NCBI RefSeq assembly: GCF_000285515.1
Contig: NZ_HE610958.1
Coordinates: 205,137 to 269,136, forward strand
Length of the DNA stretch: 64,000 bases
Direction of reading: 5' to 3'
Origin: Paenibacillus senegalensis JC66
GTDB taxonomy: Bacteria > Bacillota > Bacilli > Paenibacillales > NBRC-103111
How positions within the stretch are numbered: position 1 is the first letter of the stretch; every line of letters starts with the position of its first letter. Below, piece by piece: positions 27,145-37,700 of the stretch. The translations under genes were made by a program, and so were the position numbers. The notes beneath the pieces are model-generated. The model ran no database searches, was not told where the DNA came from, and saw only the letters and a list, made by a program, of their open reading frames with translations.

Positions 27145-28575
27145 CTATTGTTGTTCTATGGCCAATTGATTTTTTTTCGCTGCCCTGCGGTTTTCCAAGC
27201 GGTTAAGGGCAGCTTGCACCAGACTCACCAGCGAGCCAATGCTGAAATGCAGAGAAATTCCCAGCTGCCGCTTTACGGTGAACCACATCAGGCCGTTTTG
27301 CAGCATCAGTCCAGCCAGCATCATGAGAGCGACCCCAATGCCCCCATAGGGCCCGGCCAGCAAGCAGGCACCCGAAAACGTAATCGCACTGCAGAATAGC
27401 GTGATCGCCAGCATCCGTTTTTCATTACCGGTTAGCATGAGAACAAGACCGACAGGACCCATTAATAAATTCATCAGTTGGCCTGCGCTTAAAAAAATGA
27501 GAATCATCGCCGCCTGCGAGTAAATCTCTCCAAAGACAAAGCCGAGCAGCACGTCCCCAAATCCGACAAACATAAGCCACATCACAATTCCCGGTATGGC
27601 CAGGGCTGCCGTGACCCACCTGCCGATCTGCTCCAGCTCATCCAGCTTCCCCTCGCTGTAACGATTGGAAATAAGCGTGCTCATTACCGCATTAAGCACA
27701 ATGACAAATAAATTGATGATGGCAATAAAGCGCACAGCCGACCCGTAAATGGCGACCTCTACTTCGTTGCGGAACCAGCCTAATATCCACAAATCGGTAG
27801 CGGTGAGGAGGAACAAGGCCAGGTTGGACCACATAATCGGCAAGGATACAGCCAGAATGGAGCGACTCGTAAGAGCAGCCGGCGGATTATCCGCTTTCTG
27901 CTCAGACGGAGTAACCCCGTCCGCGAGCCGCCTTAGCTTCCGCCATAAGCAAAGCGCTGCGATCAAGTTGCTTAGTCCGACGGCCAGGGAATGGATGATT
28001 AAGATAGCACCAAGTTTTAGCGAATACCCGCTTAAGCTCAGCACAATCAGGCTGCAAATGATGAGCGTGTTGCTTACGACACCCCCGAAGCTTGCCGCTA
28101 GCTTCATATCGTAGAGTCCGCGAAACGTCTCCGATAGCAGCAGCTGAAAAATATAGCCGAACAGCCAGATGGAGATGGGAATGGCCAGGACAGCAGACCA
28201 GTCATTACCCAGATGAAACAACGGGGTTAGCTGCAGCAGCAAAAACAAGAGAGTTACAACCAGAGCCCCCCATACCGCAAGCTTAAGAATTAATCCGATC
28301 ACTCTTCTGACTTCGGAATATTGTCTGCGGCTTAACGGCTCTGCGATAAACCGGATCACGCTTTGCTGGAGCCCCAAAATTCCCGCCGTACTGGCAAATA
28401 AAATAAAGTTAAAGACAAGAAAAAAAGCACCAAATTCACTGGTGCTTAACAGCCGGGATAACAGTACATTGATAATGAAGGCAGACAGGGCAAACAGCAG
28501 TTTGCCGGTTAAGGTCCACACTCCTCCCTTCATGAACTGCTTCCCGGAGAATCGTTCCTCCGAGTCAAGTTTCAT
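27145..28575 (-). CDS. Oligosaccharide flippase, Wzx/MATE-like
   Basis: 476 aa with about twelve to fourteen TM segments. Opening GGVWTLTGKLLFALSAFIIN and LLSRLLSTSEFGAFFL is the usual N-terminus of polysaccharide transporters of the MOP superfamily. It would move the undecaprenyl-diphosphate-linked repeat unit across the membrane for polymerisation by the Wzy-like proteins encoded downstream. It follows the GDP-mannose dehydratase gene by 39 bp on the same strand. The C-terminal ~25 residues are a basic cytoplasmic tail. Confidence 0.9.
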   Translation of the reverse strand: MKLDSEERFSGKQFMKGGVWTLTGKLLFALSAFIINVLLSRLLSTSEFGAFFLVFNFILFASTAGILGLQQSVIRFIAEPLSRRQYSEVRRVIGLILKLAVWGALVVTLLFLLLQLTPLFHLGNDWSAVLAIPISIWLFGYIFQLLLSETFRGLYDMKLAASFGGVVSNTLIICSLIVLSLSGYSLKLGAILIIHSLAVGLSNLIAALCLWRKLRRLADGVTPSEQKADNPPAALTSRSILAVSLPIMWSNLALFLLTATDLWILGWFRNEVEVAIYGSAVRFIAIINLFVIVLNAVMSTLISNRYSEGKLDELEQIGRWVTAALAIPGIVMWLMFVGFGDVLLGFVFGEIYSQAAMILIFLSAGQLMNLLMGPVGLVLMLTGNEKRMLAITLFCSAITFSGACLLAGPYGGIGVALMMLAGLMLQNGLMWFTVKRQLGISLHFSIGSLVSLVQAALNRLENRRAAKKNQLAIEQQ

Positions 28576-28614
28576 AAAAACTCTCCAATTTCCATTTAGA
28601 CCATTATGTTTGGG

Positions 28615-30583
<1,969 letters not shown>

Positions 30584-30639
30584 GTTTGAGCCTCCCTATT
30601 CTTCAAGTGGCGTGGTCCATAATTCCACAGACTCCTAAA

Positions 30640-31329
30640 TCAGTAGGCTCCTTTGGAATGAAAAAGCACGGCCACTGTTTTCACAATAATCTGCAGGTCT
30701 TTGCGAATCGAGCGCTCTCTAATATATTGCAGATCGAGCTCCACCATTTGCTCAAAGCCTACGTCATTGCGTCCGCTAATCTGCCAAAGCCCGGTACAGC
30801 CGGGAGTGACCTGCAGCCGCTGCATATCATAAGCGCTGTACAGCTCTACCTCCCTGGGCAGCGGAGGCCGCGGTCCTACGAGACTCATATCGCCTTTAAT
30901 CACATTCCATAATTGAGGAAGCTCATCTATGCTGGTTTTACGCAGGAATCGTCCAACGCGGGTAATCCGGGGATCGGCTTTCATCTTAAACATGGCCCCG
31001 GACACTTCATTCTGCTGCAGCAGCTCCGGCAGCAGCTGTTCCGCACCTGCCACCATAGAACGAAACTTATACATGCGGAATGGTTTGCCGTCTTTACCTA
31101 TTCTTTCCTGCGAGAAAAAAACAGAGCCCTTCGGGTCCTCCAGCTTGATTAAGATGGCTAACAAAACAAATAAAGGAGCGAGAAAGATCAGCCCCATTAC
31201 TGAACATCCCACATCCATTAAGCGTTTAGCCGGCAGGTACCATCCATGCCGGCTGTCCGTTCGAAAGCGCAGCTCCTTCTTATACCCTGGTTCAGGGTTC
31301 GCCGCTTTCTTCCATCCGTTCATCGCCAT
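30640..31329 (-). CDS. Undecaprenyl-phosphate sugar phosphotransferase (priming enzyme)
   Basis: 229 aa. One membrane segment (about residues 33-55) followed by the bacterial sugar transferase domain: KLEDPKGSVFFSQERIGKDG, FRMYKFRSM, RKTSIDELPQLWNV, MSLVGPRPPLPREVE and PGCTGLWQISGR. It lacks the long N-terminal membrane domain of WbaP, so it resembles the short PglC/EpsL type. It transfers a sugar-1-phosphate (glucose, galactose or an N-acetyl sugar) to undecaprenyl phosphate to start the repeat unit. GalU is encoded 4 bp upstream, hinting at a UDP-glucose donor (inference). Confidence 0.93.
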   Translation of the reverse strand: MAMNGWKKAANPEPGYKKELRFRTDSRHGWYLPAKRLMDVGCSVMGLIFLAPLFVLLAILIKLEDPKGSVFFSQERIGKDGKPFRMYKFRSMVAGAEQLLPELLQQNEVSGAMFKMKADPRITRVGRFLRKTSIDELPQLWNVIKGDMSLVGPRPPLPREVELYSAYDMQRLQVTPGCTGLWQISGRNDVGFEQMVELDLQYIRERSIRKDLQIIVKTVAVLFHSKGAY

Positions 31330-31333
31330 AGTT

Positions 31334-32224
31334 TTATCCAGTAAATGCCCGGTACAGATTCAATCGTTCATCCAGAGCTTTCAGGATGGGGGCCTGCAGC
31401 TCACTGCTTGCCAGCGCAAAATCCAAAGAAGTTAAAATATAGCCGAGCTTTTCACCAACATCATAGCGAACACCTTCAAAATGATAAGCATGCACCGGCT
31501 CCGAAGCGACAAGCTGCTGAATCGCATCCGTTAGCTGGATTTCTCCTCCTGCCCCTGCGTCTGCATTTTCCAGACAATCGAAAATAGACGGATTCAATAT
31601 GTATCTGCCCATAATAGCAAAGGTAGACGGTGCCTGGCTCGGCTCCGGCTTCTCTACCAAAGCCTTCACCTTATACAAATCCCCTTGCTGTCGGCCCGGG
31701 TCAATAATGCCATACCGCCCGACTTCCTCAGGAAGCACCGGCTTAATGCCGATGATGGTACTGCCAGTTTGTTCATATTGAAGGATCAGCTGCCTCAGAC
31801 ACGGAATTTCAGAACGGACAATATCATCTCCTAGGAGCACAGCAAACGGCTCGTCGCCAATAAATTTGCGTGCACACCAGACGGCATGGCCCAAGCCTCT
31901 AGGCTCTTTTTGTCTAATGTAGTGAATATCCGCCATCCGTGAAGATTTTTGTACTTTTTCCAGCAAATCCAGCTTGCGGCTTTCCAACAGCTTGTGCTCC
32001 AGCTCAAATGCGCTGTCAAAATGATCCTCAATAGCCCGTTTTCCCTTGCCGGTCACGATGATAATATCCTCGATCCCGGATTGGATCGCTTCTTCGACAA
32101 TATATTGAATCGTTGGTTTATCTACAATAGGCAGCATTTCCTTGGGCATGGCTTTCGTAGCAGGCAGAAAGCGGGTGCCTAAGCCAGCCGCTGGAATAAT
32201 AGCTTTTTTGACTCTTGCCATCAT
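31334..32224 (-). CDS. galU: UTP-glucose-1-phosphate uridylyltransferase
   Basis: 296 aa. Makes UDP-glucose for the exopolysaccharide and other envelope glycans. Signature [16 protein letters not shown], then [20 protein letters not shown] and [10 protein letters not shown], all standard for bacterial GalU. Two adjacent ATG codons (32224 and 32221) follow AGGGGG; the second has the better spacing. The gene is separated from the kinase-like gene upstream by 192 bp, in which a second promoter may lie. It is probably an additional copy to a housekeeping one, which cannot be checked here. Confidence 0.93.
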   Translation of the reverse strand: MMARVKKAIIPAAGLGTRFLPATKAMPKEMLPIVDKPTIQYIVEEAIQSGIEDIIIVTGKGKRAIEDHFDSAFELEHKLLESRKLDLLEKVQKSSRMADIHYIRQKEPRGLGHAVWCARKFIGDEPFAVLLGDDIVRSEIPCLRQLILQYEQTGSTIIGIKPVLPEEVGRYGIIDPGRQQGDLYKVKALVEKPEPSQAPSTFAIMGRYILNPSIFDCLENADAGAGGEIQLTDAIQQLVASEPVHAYHFEGVRYDVGEKLGYILTSLDFALASSELQAPILKALDERLNLYRAFTG

Positions 32225-32337
32225 TTTTCCCCCTCAATTGTAAGAGCGAGTGATCGTTTTCTATATTAAAATAGGGCATCTAACCCTCCCTCACACTATA
32301 CCAGCGACGATATACGTCTAAGGCTGATGCCGCCCAC

Positions 32338-32365
32338 AGTATAATCGAGTGCCTACACGTGATAA
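32338..32365 (-). promoter_or_regulatory. Possible internal promoter of the exopolysaccharide operon
   Basis: TTATCA (32365-32360), 16-bp spacer, TATACT (32343-32338) on the minus strand, upstream of galU in the only sizeable gap of the operon. The -35 match is modest. Confidence 0.3.
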
Positions 32366-32416
32366 CGGTGCAGTAGACATAACCGCCGGCGTCTGCGCTC
32401 CTTTGGCCGCAAGGAG

Positions 32417-33040
32417 TTAATCTTGAATCATCACCGTGCCAAGCAGATTTGCCCCAACCAGATCAAGCTGTTTACAAGCATGCGCCGCCATGGACTTTTT
32501 CGTTTTTTTGGGATGCAGCAGCAGCAGAACGCCATCCGCCTGGGCGCCCCAGACCAAGGCGTCTGCGGAAACAGACACGGACGGACAGTGAATTATGAGC
32601 CAGCTGTATTCTTCCCGCCCCTCCTGCAGCAGCTGGGTAATACAAGAGGACGATAAAGAGATGGCCGCATCGCTGCCTGGCCGCCCTGCAGGCAGAACAA
32701 ACAGATCTGGCACCTCAGTTTCCAGTACTGCATTCTTCCAATCGGGATACTGGCCGAGGCCAATTTCATTGGTTAGCGAAAATAAAGAATGAAGAGATGG
32801 ATTCCGCAGCTCAGCATCAATCAATAGAACCTTCTCCTTTTCCTGAGCCAGAGAAATCGCCAGGTTGCATATCGCCACCTTGCTGTCTTCCGGTTGTACC
32901 GAAGTCACGATAATAGCTTGCGGCTGCTTGCCTTTTACGCAATAATGCAGATTCGTCCGCAGGGAGCGGAACGCTTCAGCAGCCCAGGAATCCGGCTGAT
33001 AATAGACGGCTAGAGCTTTGCTATTGACTAATGCCCTCAT
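32417..33040 (-). CDS. Degenerate CpsD/CapB-family tyrosine kinase homologue
   Basis: 207 aa from ATG 33040 (AGGTG nine bases upstream). The fold is that of bacterial BY-kinases: AEAFRSLRTNLHY near the start, then IIVTSVQ, NLAISLAQEKEKVLLIDAELRNP and the terminal LLGTVM. The nucleotide site is broken: the P-loop, normally PGEGKST, reads PEDSKVA (residues 50-56), and Walker B, normally DTPP, reads HCPS. There is also no C-terminal tyrosine cluster. It follows the Wzz-like partner gene, as a kinase should, but probably acts only as a structural or regulatory subunit. Activity loss is inferred from these residues. Confidence 0.88.
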   Translation of the reverse strand: MRALVNSKALAVYYQPDSWAAEAFRSLRTNLHYCVKGKQPQAIIVTSVQPEDSKVAICNLAISLAQEKEKVLLIDAELRNPSLHSLFSLTNEIGLGQYPDWKNAVLETEVPDLFVLPAGRPGSDAAISLSSSCITQLLQEGREEYSWLIIHCPSVSVSADALVWGAQADGVLLLLHPKKTKKSMAAHACKQLDLVGANLLGTVMIQD

Positions 33041-33776
33041 GTATAGGTTCACCTACCGATTTGGAATAAACTTTTGTATCGTTACGTTTTGCTCTTTTCA
33101 CCTTGTGTATTTTCGGAATGGTAGCAAGATTGGGAATGCCCAGCACTTTTTCGGCGTCCTTGTCATCTTTTATCGTTTCATCCAAGTGCTCCAACAGGGA
33201 TATAAAGCCTACCGCAAACATAACCAGGACCACGAAGGCAATTGTCAGCTGAATAACAGGATGCGGTGTTGTCACCTTGGGCTTGTCCTCCAGGCTTGCC
33301 TGGTTGAGAATCGTTACATTATCTACCTGCAGCATTTTGGGAAGCTCAGCTTTGAACACATTAGACACCGCATTCACGATATTAACCGCCCGGGAAAAAT
33401 CCGTATCCGTCGCAGTAATGGTCATCACAGGGGTTTGAGATATGTTCGTCACTTTCAAAGATTCGGCCAGCTGTTCTCTTGTAAGTTCAAGCTCCGGATA
33501 TTCCAGAAGAACCTTATTCAACAAGGAAGGATTGAGGACAATCTCTTTATAGGTGTTAGCCAGCAAAATACTTGTATTGACATCCAGCGCAGGGGTGCCG
33601 CCCTGCTGCTCCGCTGTTTGATTGTTGACAATTATTGTCGAACTGGCCTCAAATTTCGGCTTCAATACATATACACTGACGATTCCCATAATCAGTAAGC
33701 CGATGAGCACGATAGCCGTAATAAGCCCTATTTTTCTTTGGATCATGCGAAAAAAGTCTCTCAATTCCATATCCAT
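33021..33776 (-). CDS. Wzz/CapA-type polysaccharide co-polymerase (kinase activator)
   Basis: 251 aa with two TM segments (about 18-38 and 175-196) around an extracellular domain, the layout of CapA/YveK/Wzz proteins that set chain length and activate the cognate kinase. The N-terminus MDMELRDFFRMIQRK and the juxtamembrane PHPVIQLTIAFV are typical. The cytoplasmic tail, which in CapA binds the kinase, is long (about 50 residues) and basic. First gene of the exopolysaccharide operon; AAAGGTGAA precedes the ATG; its 3' end overlaps the degenerate kinase gene by 20 bp. Confidence 0.9.
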   Translation of the reverse strand: MDMELRDFFRMIQRKIGLITAIVLIGLLIMGIVSVYVLKPKFEASSTIIVNNQTAEQQGGTPALDVNTSILLANTYKEIVLNPSLLNKVLLEYPELELTREQLAESLKVTNISQTPVMTITATDTDFSRAVNIVNAVSNVFKAELPKMLQVDNVTILNQASLEDKPKVTTPHPVIQLTIAFVVLVMFAVGFISLLEHLDETIKDDKDAEKVLGIPNLATIPKIHKVKRAKRNDTKVYSKSVGEPIHEGISQ

Positions 33777-33805
33777 AGCAGATTCACCTTTCTGATTTAT
33801 TTATT

Positions 33806-33820
33806 GATTCCAAATGTATC
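33806..33820. promoter_or_regulatory. Operator-like site in the exopolysaccharide leader
   Basis: GATTC-CAAAT-GTATC differs by one base from GATAC-N5-GTATC. It lies between the proposed start of transcription and the first codon of the Wzz-like gene. A further single GTATC half-site is at 33858-33862. Confidence 0.45.
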
Positions 33821-33871
33821 AATTCTGATAAAAAAACGGAGAAAATAATCACATTATGTATCATACTGACT

Positions 33872-33900
33872 ACTTTATGATACGAAACGTATCTAGTCAA
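33872..33900 (-). promoter_or_regulatory. Exopolysaccharide operon promoter with embedded operator
   Basis: On the minus strand TTGACT (33900-33895), 17-bp spacer, TAAAGT (33877-33872). The spacer is almost entirely the perfect inverted repeat GATAC-GTTTC-GTATC (33893-33879). A repressor bound there would block RNA polymerase. The 5' leader to the ATG at 33776 is about 90 nt. Confidence 0.65.
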
Positions 33901-33930
33901 GGATTTTTTATAGTTTTATGTCTATTTTTG

Positions 33931-33986
33931 TTGATTTTTTACATTATATGTAGTGTATAATGAGATCTAAAGATACGTTATGTATC
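33931..33986 (+). promoter_or_regulatory. Promoter and operator of XRE gene 2
   Basis: TTGATT (33931-33936) and TATAAT (33956-33961), 19 bp apart, followed at 33972-33986 by the perfect inverted repeat GATAC-GTTAT-GTATC covering the region just after the transcription start. This suggests autorepression. Confidence 0.6.
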
Positions 33987-34053
33987 AATTGGATAGGAGA
34001 GAAGAAAACGGTCAGGAGCTGTACTATTCTCATTCATGGAGGAGAGCCAAATA

Positions 34054-34266
34054 ATGAATTACGGGGAACGCATAGCCCTGCTTCGCGACAACAAGCAATT
34101 AACCCAGCAAGAGTTGGCTAACATCGTTGGGATTACAAGAGCCGCTCTGTCTCATTATGAAAACAACCGCCGAAAGCCGGACTATCAAGTTATTCGCAAT
34201 ATTGCAGATTACTTCCAGGTTAGTGTCGACTACCTGATCGGCAGAACGAATCAATTGGAAGAGTAA
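34054..34266 (+). CDS. Small XRE-family transcriptional regulator
   Basis: 70 aa, essentially one helix-turn-helix (MNYGERIALLRDNKQLTQQE, TRAALSHYENNRRKPDY, VSVDYLIGRTNQ). GGAGGAG sits nine bases before the ATG at 34054, so the longer frame from 34036, whose first codon overlaps this site, is rejected. It is closely related to the N-terminal half of the XRE protein at 16450 and lacks that protein's tail. Divergent from the exopolysaccharide operon and flanked by GATAC-N5-GTATC repeats, it is the best candidate for the repressor acting there. It is probably co-transcribed with the LCP gene 21 bp downstream. Confidence 0.9.
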   Translation: MNYGERIALLRDNKQLTQQELANIVGITRAALSHYENNRRKPDYQVIRNIADYFQVSVDYLIGRTNQLEE

Positions 34267-34287
34267 GTTCCCATAGGGGGAGTTTTC

Positions 34288-35340
34288 ATGCAAAAATCAA
34301 AGACTGTTAGAGCGTGCCTGCTTGTTGCAATCATTATAATGGCAAGCGGAGCTGCCATTCTTTACTATGTATTCGAGCCGACTAGCTATTTTCAGAGAAA
34401 AACCCATCCTGTTCTTGCTATGCCGCAATCGCCGCTTCAGTCAACGGTACCTGGCACTCAAATTGTGGAGCCTGTACATCCGGCAGTTGCGGCTGTTCCA
34501 AGCATCAGGTCTAAGCAAAGGATTGACCCGCCGTTCCCGGAGTCACCTGCTGCCTCTAACGCTTTTCATGTGCTGATTATGGGGATGGATGCCCGATCCT
34601 CGGAATATTCCCGGACCGATTTGATTATGGTTGCCCGTATTGAGCCTGAACTTAAGAAAATAACGGTCCTCTCTATTCCGAGAGATACCCGGGTCGAGCT
34701 TGAAGGGGTTGGTTATACCAAAATCAATCACGCCTATGTTGCAGGGCAGCTCAAGGACGGGCCGGAGGCTGGAATTCAGGCTTCCATCCAGGCGGTAAGC
34801 ACATTTTTGAAAATTCCGATTCATTATCATGTCCAGCTCGATTTTCAAGGGTTTGAACAAATCATTGATGAGCTGGGGGGCGTCCAGCTGGAGCTTGAAG
34901 AAGAGGTGTGGCTGACTCAATCCATTAAAGGGCGTCCGCCGCTAATGCTGGCCAAAGGAAAACAAACGTTGTCAGGGGAATTGGCTTTGGATTTTGTGAG
35001 GGAGCGTTATTCCCGGCCTAACGGAGAATTTGACAGGCAGCAGGCGCAAATGGAGGTCATCCGTTCTCTAAGCGAAAAGGTGACACAAGCGGAGTATCTG
35101 GTTCAATTACCCGGTTTAATCACCCGCGTAAAAGAAGAGATGCTCGTCACCAATTTAGAAAATGCAGATCTATTGAGTCTGGCCTGGTTATTCAAAAACT
35201 TGAAAGGGGATCAGATGGAATACATCCAGCTTCCCGGCAAAAACATGAGGGCTGTTGACCCTTTAATGGGCAAAGAATTGGATTATTGGCAGCCGGATGA
35301 ATCGCAGCTTCTGGAGCTTTTGCAAAACAACTTTCATTAG
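34288..35340 (+). CDS. LytR-CpsA-Psr (LCP) family glycopolymer transferase
   Basis: 350 aa. One N-terminal TM (about residues 9-30) then an extracellular LCP domain: VLIMGMDARSSEYSRTDLIM, LSIPRDTRVELEG with the conserved Arg/Asp pair, GYTKINHAYVAG, IDELGGVQLELEE and LDFVRERY. LCP proteins move lipid-linked glycopolymers to peptidoglycan or another cell-wall acceptor. Placed opposite an exopolysaccharide operon and behind its likely repressor, it probably anchors that polymer to the wall. AGGGGGAG precedes the ATG. The segment at about 45-90 is a Pro/Ser-rich spacer. Confidence 0.92.
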   Translation: MQKSKTVRACLLVAIIIMASGAAILYYVFEPTSYFQRKTHPVLAMPQSPLQSTVPGTQIVEPVHPAVAAVPSIRSKQRIDPPFPESPAASNAFHVLIMGMDARSSEYSRTDLIMVARIEPELKKITVLSIPRDTRVELEGVGYTKINHAYVAGQLKDGPEAGIQASIQAVSTFLKIPIHYHVQLDFQGFEQIIDELGGVQLELEEEVWLTQSIKGRPPLMLAKGKQTLSGELALDFVRERYSRPNGEFDRQQAQMEVIRSLSEKVTQAEYLVQLPGLITRVKEEMLVTNLENADLLSLAWLFKNLKGDQMEYIQLPGKNMRAVDPLMGKELDYWQPDESQLLELLQNNFH

Positions 35341-35358
35341 CAGGCATTTTGCAAATAA

Positions 35359-35420
35359 AAAAGCTTCCCTACATGGATGCTGCATCTAAACAATACAGTT
35401 CATCATATAAGGAGGCTTTT
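35359..35420 (+). terminator. Possible terminator after the LCP gene
   Basis: AAAAGCTTCC pairs with GGAGGCTTTT (one G-T) across a 42-base loop, 19 bp after the LCP stop. The long loop makes it a weak call. Confidence 0.35.
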
Positions 35421-35489
35421 CACTTGAAACCGGATAATAGCCATGCTTCACGCTTAAGCGGAAGGTAAGAGCCCTCTGCTGCAGACTTC

Positions 35490-35588
35490 TTACAAACCTT
35501 TAGTTTTATCATCATTATAAGAAGAAGTCAGGATCGCCACGATAAACATAACAAAAACGAGTATACAAATCCAAAAAGTTATAGACAT
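35490..35588 (-). CDS. Small single-pass membrane protein, 32 aa
   Basis: Begins MSITFWICILVFVMFIVAIL, one clear transmembrane helix, and ends in a hydrophilic tail with YNDDKTKGL. GGAGGTG lies seven bases before the ATG, an excellent ribosome site. Proteins of this size and shape are common and usually missed in Bacillota; the function is unknown. It lies alone on the minus strand between the LCP gene and the oxidoreductase. Confidence 0.6.
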   Translation of the reverse strand: MSITFWICILVFVMFIVAILTSSYNDDKTKGL

Positions 35589-35836
35589 CCAAGTACACCT
35601 CCATGGACCAGCTCTTTTTCTTTATCCTTTATTATACCCAACCCTCCTCTAAAAGAAAATGCAAAGAATTGTGAACAATGCGCGGGCTGTTGATTCCTTT
35701 GGCAAATAATGAGACATACTATTTAACAATAATATAGGTTAAGCCCCAAGGAATCAGTTTAATGGATCGTAAGTGCAGGAGCATTCCTGCGCAGCTGTTT
35801 CCTTACTCAGGGTTGCCGGAAGGAGGGGGTTGCCCG

Positions 35837-36745
35837 GTGGATAAACCGTTTGATTGCCTGATTGTCGGCGCAGGGCCGGCTGGCTGTCAGGCTGCTATTC
35901 TACTAGGCCGTTACGACCATCGCACGCTGGTGATTGATGCCGGATACGGCAGATCGACTTTATGCCGCAGCTACAACAATATTTTGGGTTGGCCTGACGG
36001 AATATCAGGCGAACAGCTGCGGCTGTTGGGCAAATTCCATGCTATGCAGTACGGGGTCCAGTTTGTGGAAGATCAAGTCCAAACAGCGGAAGCTAAGGAA
36101 GAAGGATTTCTTCTTAAGGGCAGTAAGGGAGATGTATACCGGGGGAAGCTGCTGCTACTGGCTACCGGTCTTATTGATCGATTGCCCGATTGGCCGGAGT
36201 TAACCGCCTGCTTGGGGCGCTCGATTTACGTCTGCCCGGATTGTGACGGCTATGAGGTTGCCGATCGTAAAACAATTGTAATCGGTTCGGGAGAAGCCGG
36301 GGCTCATATGGCACTCTCTTTACGGCTAAGAACCGACCAGCTGGCCTACGTCAATCACGAACAAAAACCGCTTTCCCCGGAAATCGTTCAGCAGCTTGCC
36401 GCTAAAGAAATCGGATATAAGGAAGTAGAGGTTAGCCAGCTTCTTACCGAAAGAGGAGGTTATTTCCAAGGAGTACGCCTTAAAAATGGTGAAACCCTGT
36501 TGGCTGACAAGGCTTTCGTGGCCTTTGGCGGCAATCATGTGCGATCCGAGCTAGCCGAGCAGCTGGGGATTGAGTGCGAGCCTCATCACCATATTCCAAC
36601 CGATCCCCGCACTAAACAAACCCGTCACCCCGGCGTATGGGCGGTGGGCGATGTAGGCGTACACTCTCAACTAGCCACAATTGCCATGGGTGAAGGAGCC
36701 CAGGCTGCCATCTGGATGAACAAGGCTCTATTAAGTGATACCTGA
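35837..36745 (+). CDS. FAD/NAD(P)-dependent oxidoreductase, thioredoxin-reductase-like
   Basis: 302 aa from a GTG at 35837 with GGAGGGGG seven bases upstream. FAD-binding LIVGAGPAGCQAAILLGRY, a CxxC redox pair in VCPDCDGYE, second nucleotide-binding IVIGSGEAGAHMAL, and the terminal FAD motif WAVGDVGVHSQLATIAMGEG. It resembles thioredoxin reductase, but the NADPH-site Arg cluster is not obvious and the CxxC is CPDC rather than CATC/CAVC, so the partner may be another disulfide protein. The gene converges on the AraC-type regulator with only 4 bp between stops. Confidence 0.87.
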   Translation: MDKPFDCLIVGAGPAGCQAAILLGRYDHRTLVIDAGYGRSTLCRSYNNILGWPDGISGEQLRLLGKFHAMQYGVQFVEDQVQTAEAKEEGFLLKGSKGDVYRGKLLLLATGLIDRLPDWPELTACLGRSIYVCPDCDGYEVADRKTIVIGSGEAGAHMALSLRLRTDQLAYVNHEQKPLSPEIVQQLAAKEIGYKEVEVSQLLTERGGYFQGVRLKNGETLLADKAFVAFGGNHVRSELAEQLGIECEPHHHIPTDPRTKQTRHPGVWAVGDVGVHSQLATIAMGEGAQAAIWMNKALLSDT

Positions 36746-36749
36746 AACA

Positions 36750-37568
36750 TTAGCGGCTTTGCAAATGAATGGTTCTGACCCGATTAAGGTACTGATTCAT
36801 CAAAACCGGAAGGGAGATCAGAATCGGAGGATCATCGAGACGCGGAGGATGCAGCTTAATCTCCTGGCTGGGTACGATTTCCCCCTTGTTCACTACAATC
36901 GGCTCAAGGGAACGTGCACGCAGTGTTGAATAGGGCAGCAGAACCTCCAGCGTTGAAGAGGACCAGGCAACCGAAGTCGCCATAAGGTAATACGTGCCAG
37001 GCTTCACGTGGAGAAAGCGGAATTTACCGGGAGAGGATAACAGCGTTCCATACAGGGGCAGCCCTTCCGGTATCGGCTTGGCAAACAAGCCGATTAAGAT
37101 GACCCCTTGAAAGGGCAGCTCAGCTGTAATATTCCCTTCGACGACACTGTACCTGCCGCTTGACGACTCGGAAGAAAGCGAGCCGGATAGGCCCCATTCG
37201 TTCAAATGGTGCAGGGAGCGGAGAGATTGAACGGCTTTATCAGAAGAGTGGCGGAACTCTGATGGCGTCATGCCCACCTTCTCTGTAAAGCGGGTTGTAA
37301 AAGTGCCCAGGCTTTGCTGGCCTACTTCCAGACTTATATCCCTAATGCTTAAACCGGTTCCCAGAAGCAGATCCTTGGCCCTCTGCAAACGTAAGGAGGA
37401 TATGTAATATTGAGGGGAAATTCCTATCTGCTCCTTAAAGATCCGGGTAAAATGATAAGGGCTGTAAGCCGCATGCCTGGCCAACTCCGCAAGTGTCAAA
37501 GGCTCATATAAATGCTTGTGAATATAAGCAATACTCGCATGAATTTCTTCATAATAACGCCCCGGCAC
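36750..37568 (-). CDS. AraC-family transcriptional regulator
   Basis: 272 aa. The two helix-turn-helix motifs are N-terminal (residues 6-105: LAELARHAAYSPYHFTRIFK, ISLEVGQQSLGTFTTRFTEK, GMTPSEFR). The C-terminal 160 residues are a beta-rich domain that may bind an effector; I do not recognise it. The start is a GTG with AAGGAGGTG eight bases upstream. Target genes are unknown; the convergent oxidoreductase is the nearest neighbour. Confidence 0.9.
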   Translation of the reverse strand: MPGRYYEEIHASIAYIHKHLYEPLTLAELARHAAYSPYHFTRIFKEQIGISPQYYISSLRLQRAKDLLLGTGLSIRDISLEVGQQSLGTFTTRFTEKVGMTPSEFRHSSDKAVQSLRSLHHLNEWGLSGSLSSESSSGRYSVVEGNITAELPFQGVILIGLFAKPIPEGLPLYGTLLSSPGKFRFLHVKPGTYYLMATSVAWSSSTLEVLLPYSTLRARSLEPIVVNKGEIVPSQEIKLHPPRLDDPPILISLPVLMNQYLNRVRTIHLQSR

Positions 37569-37700
37569 TATAGCGGCACCTCCTTATGACCAGGTTCTGC
37601 TCCATAAACCAATCACGAACAAACATTCCCATTGATTAGTATACCATAAGTGAGGTGACAGAGAAACCACAATGCTAACAATCCAGTTAATTCTTCCGAC

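Noticed and set aside
35424-35468. 14-codon frame with TTG start after AAGGAGG
   Set aside because: It follows a good ribosome site but that sequence is also the 3' arm of a terminator-like hairpin; no gene lies close downstream for a leader peptide to control.
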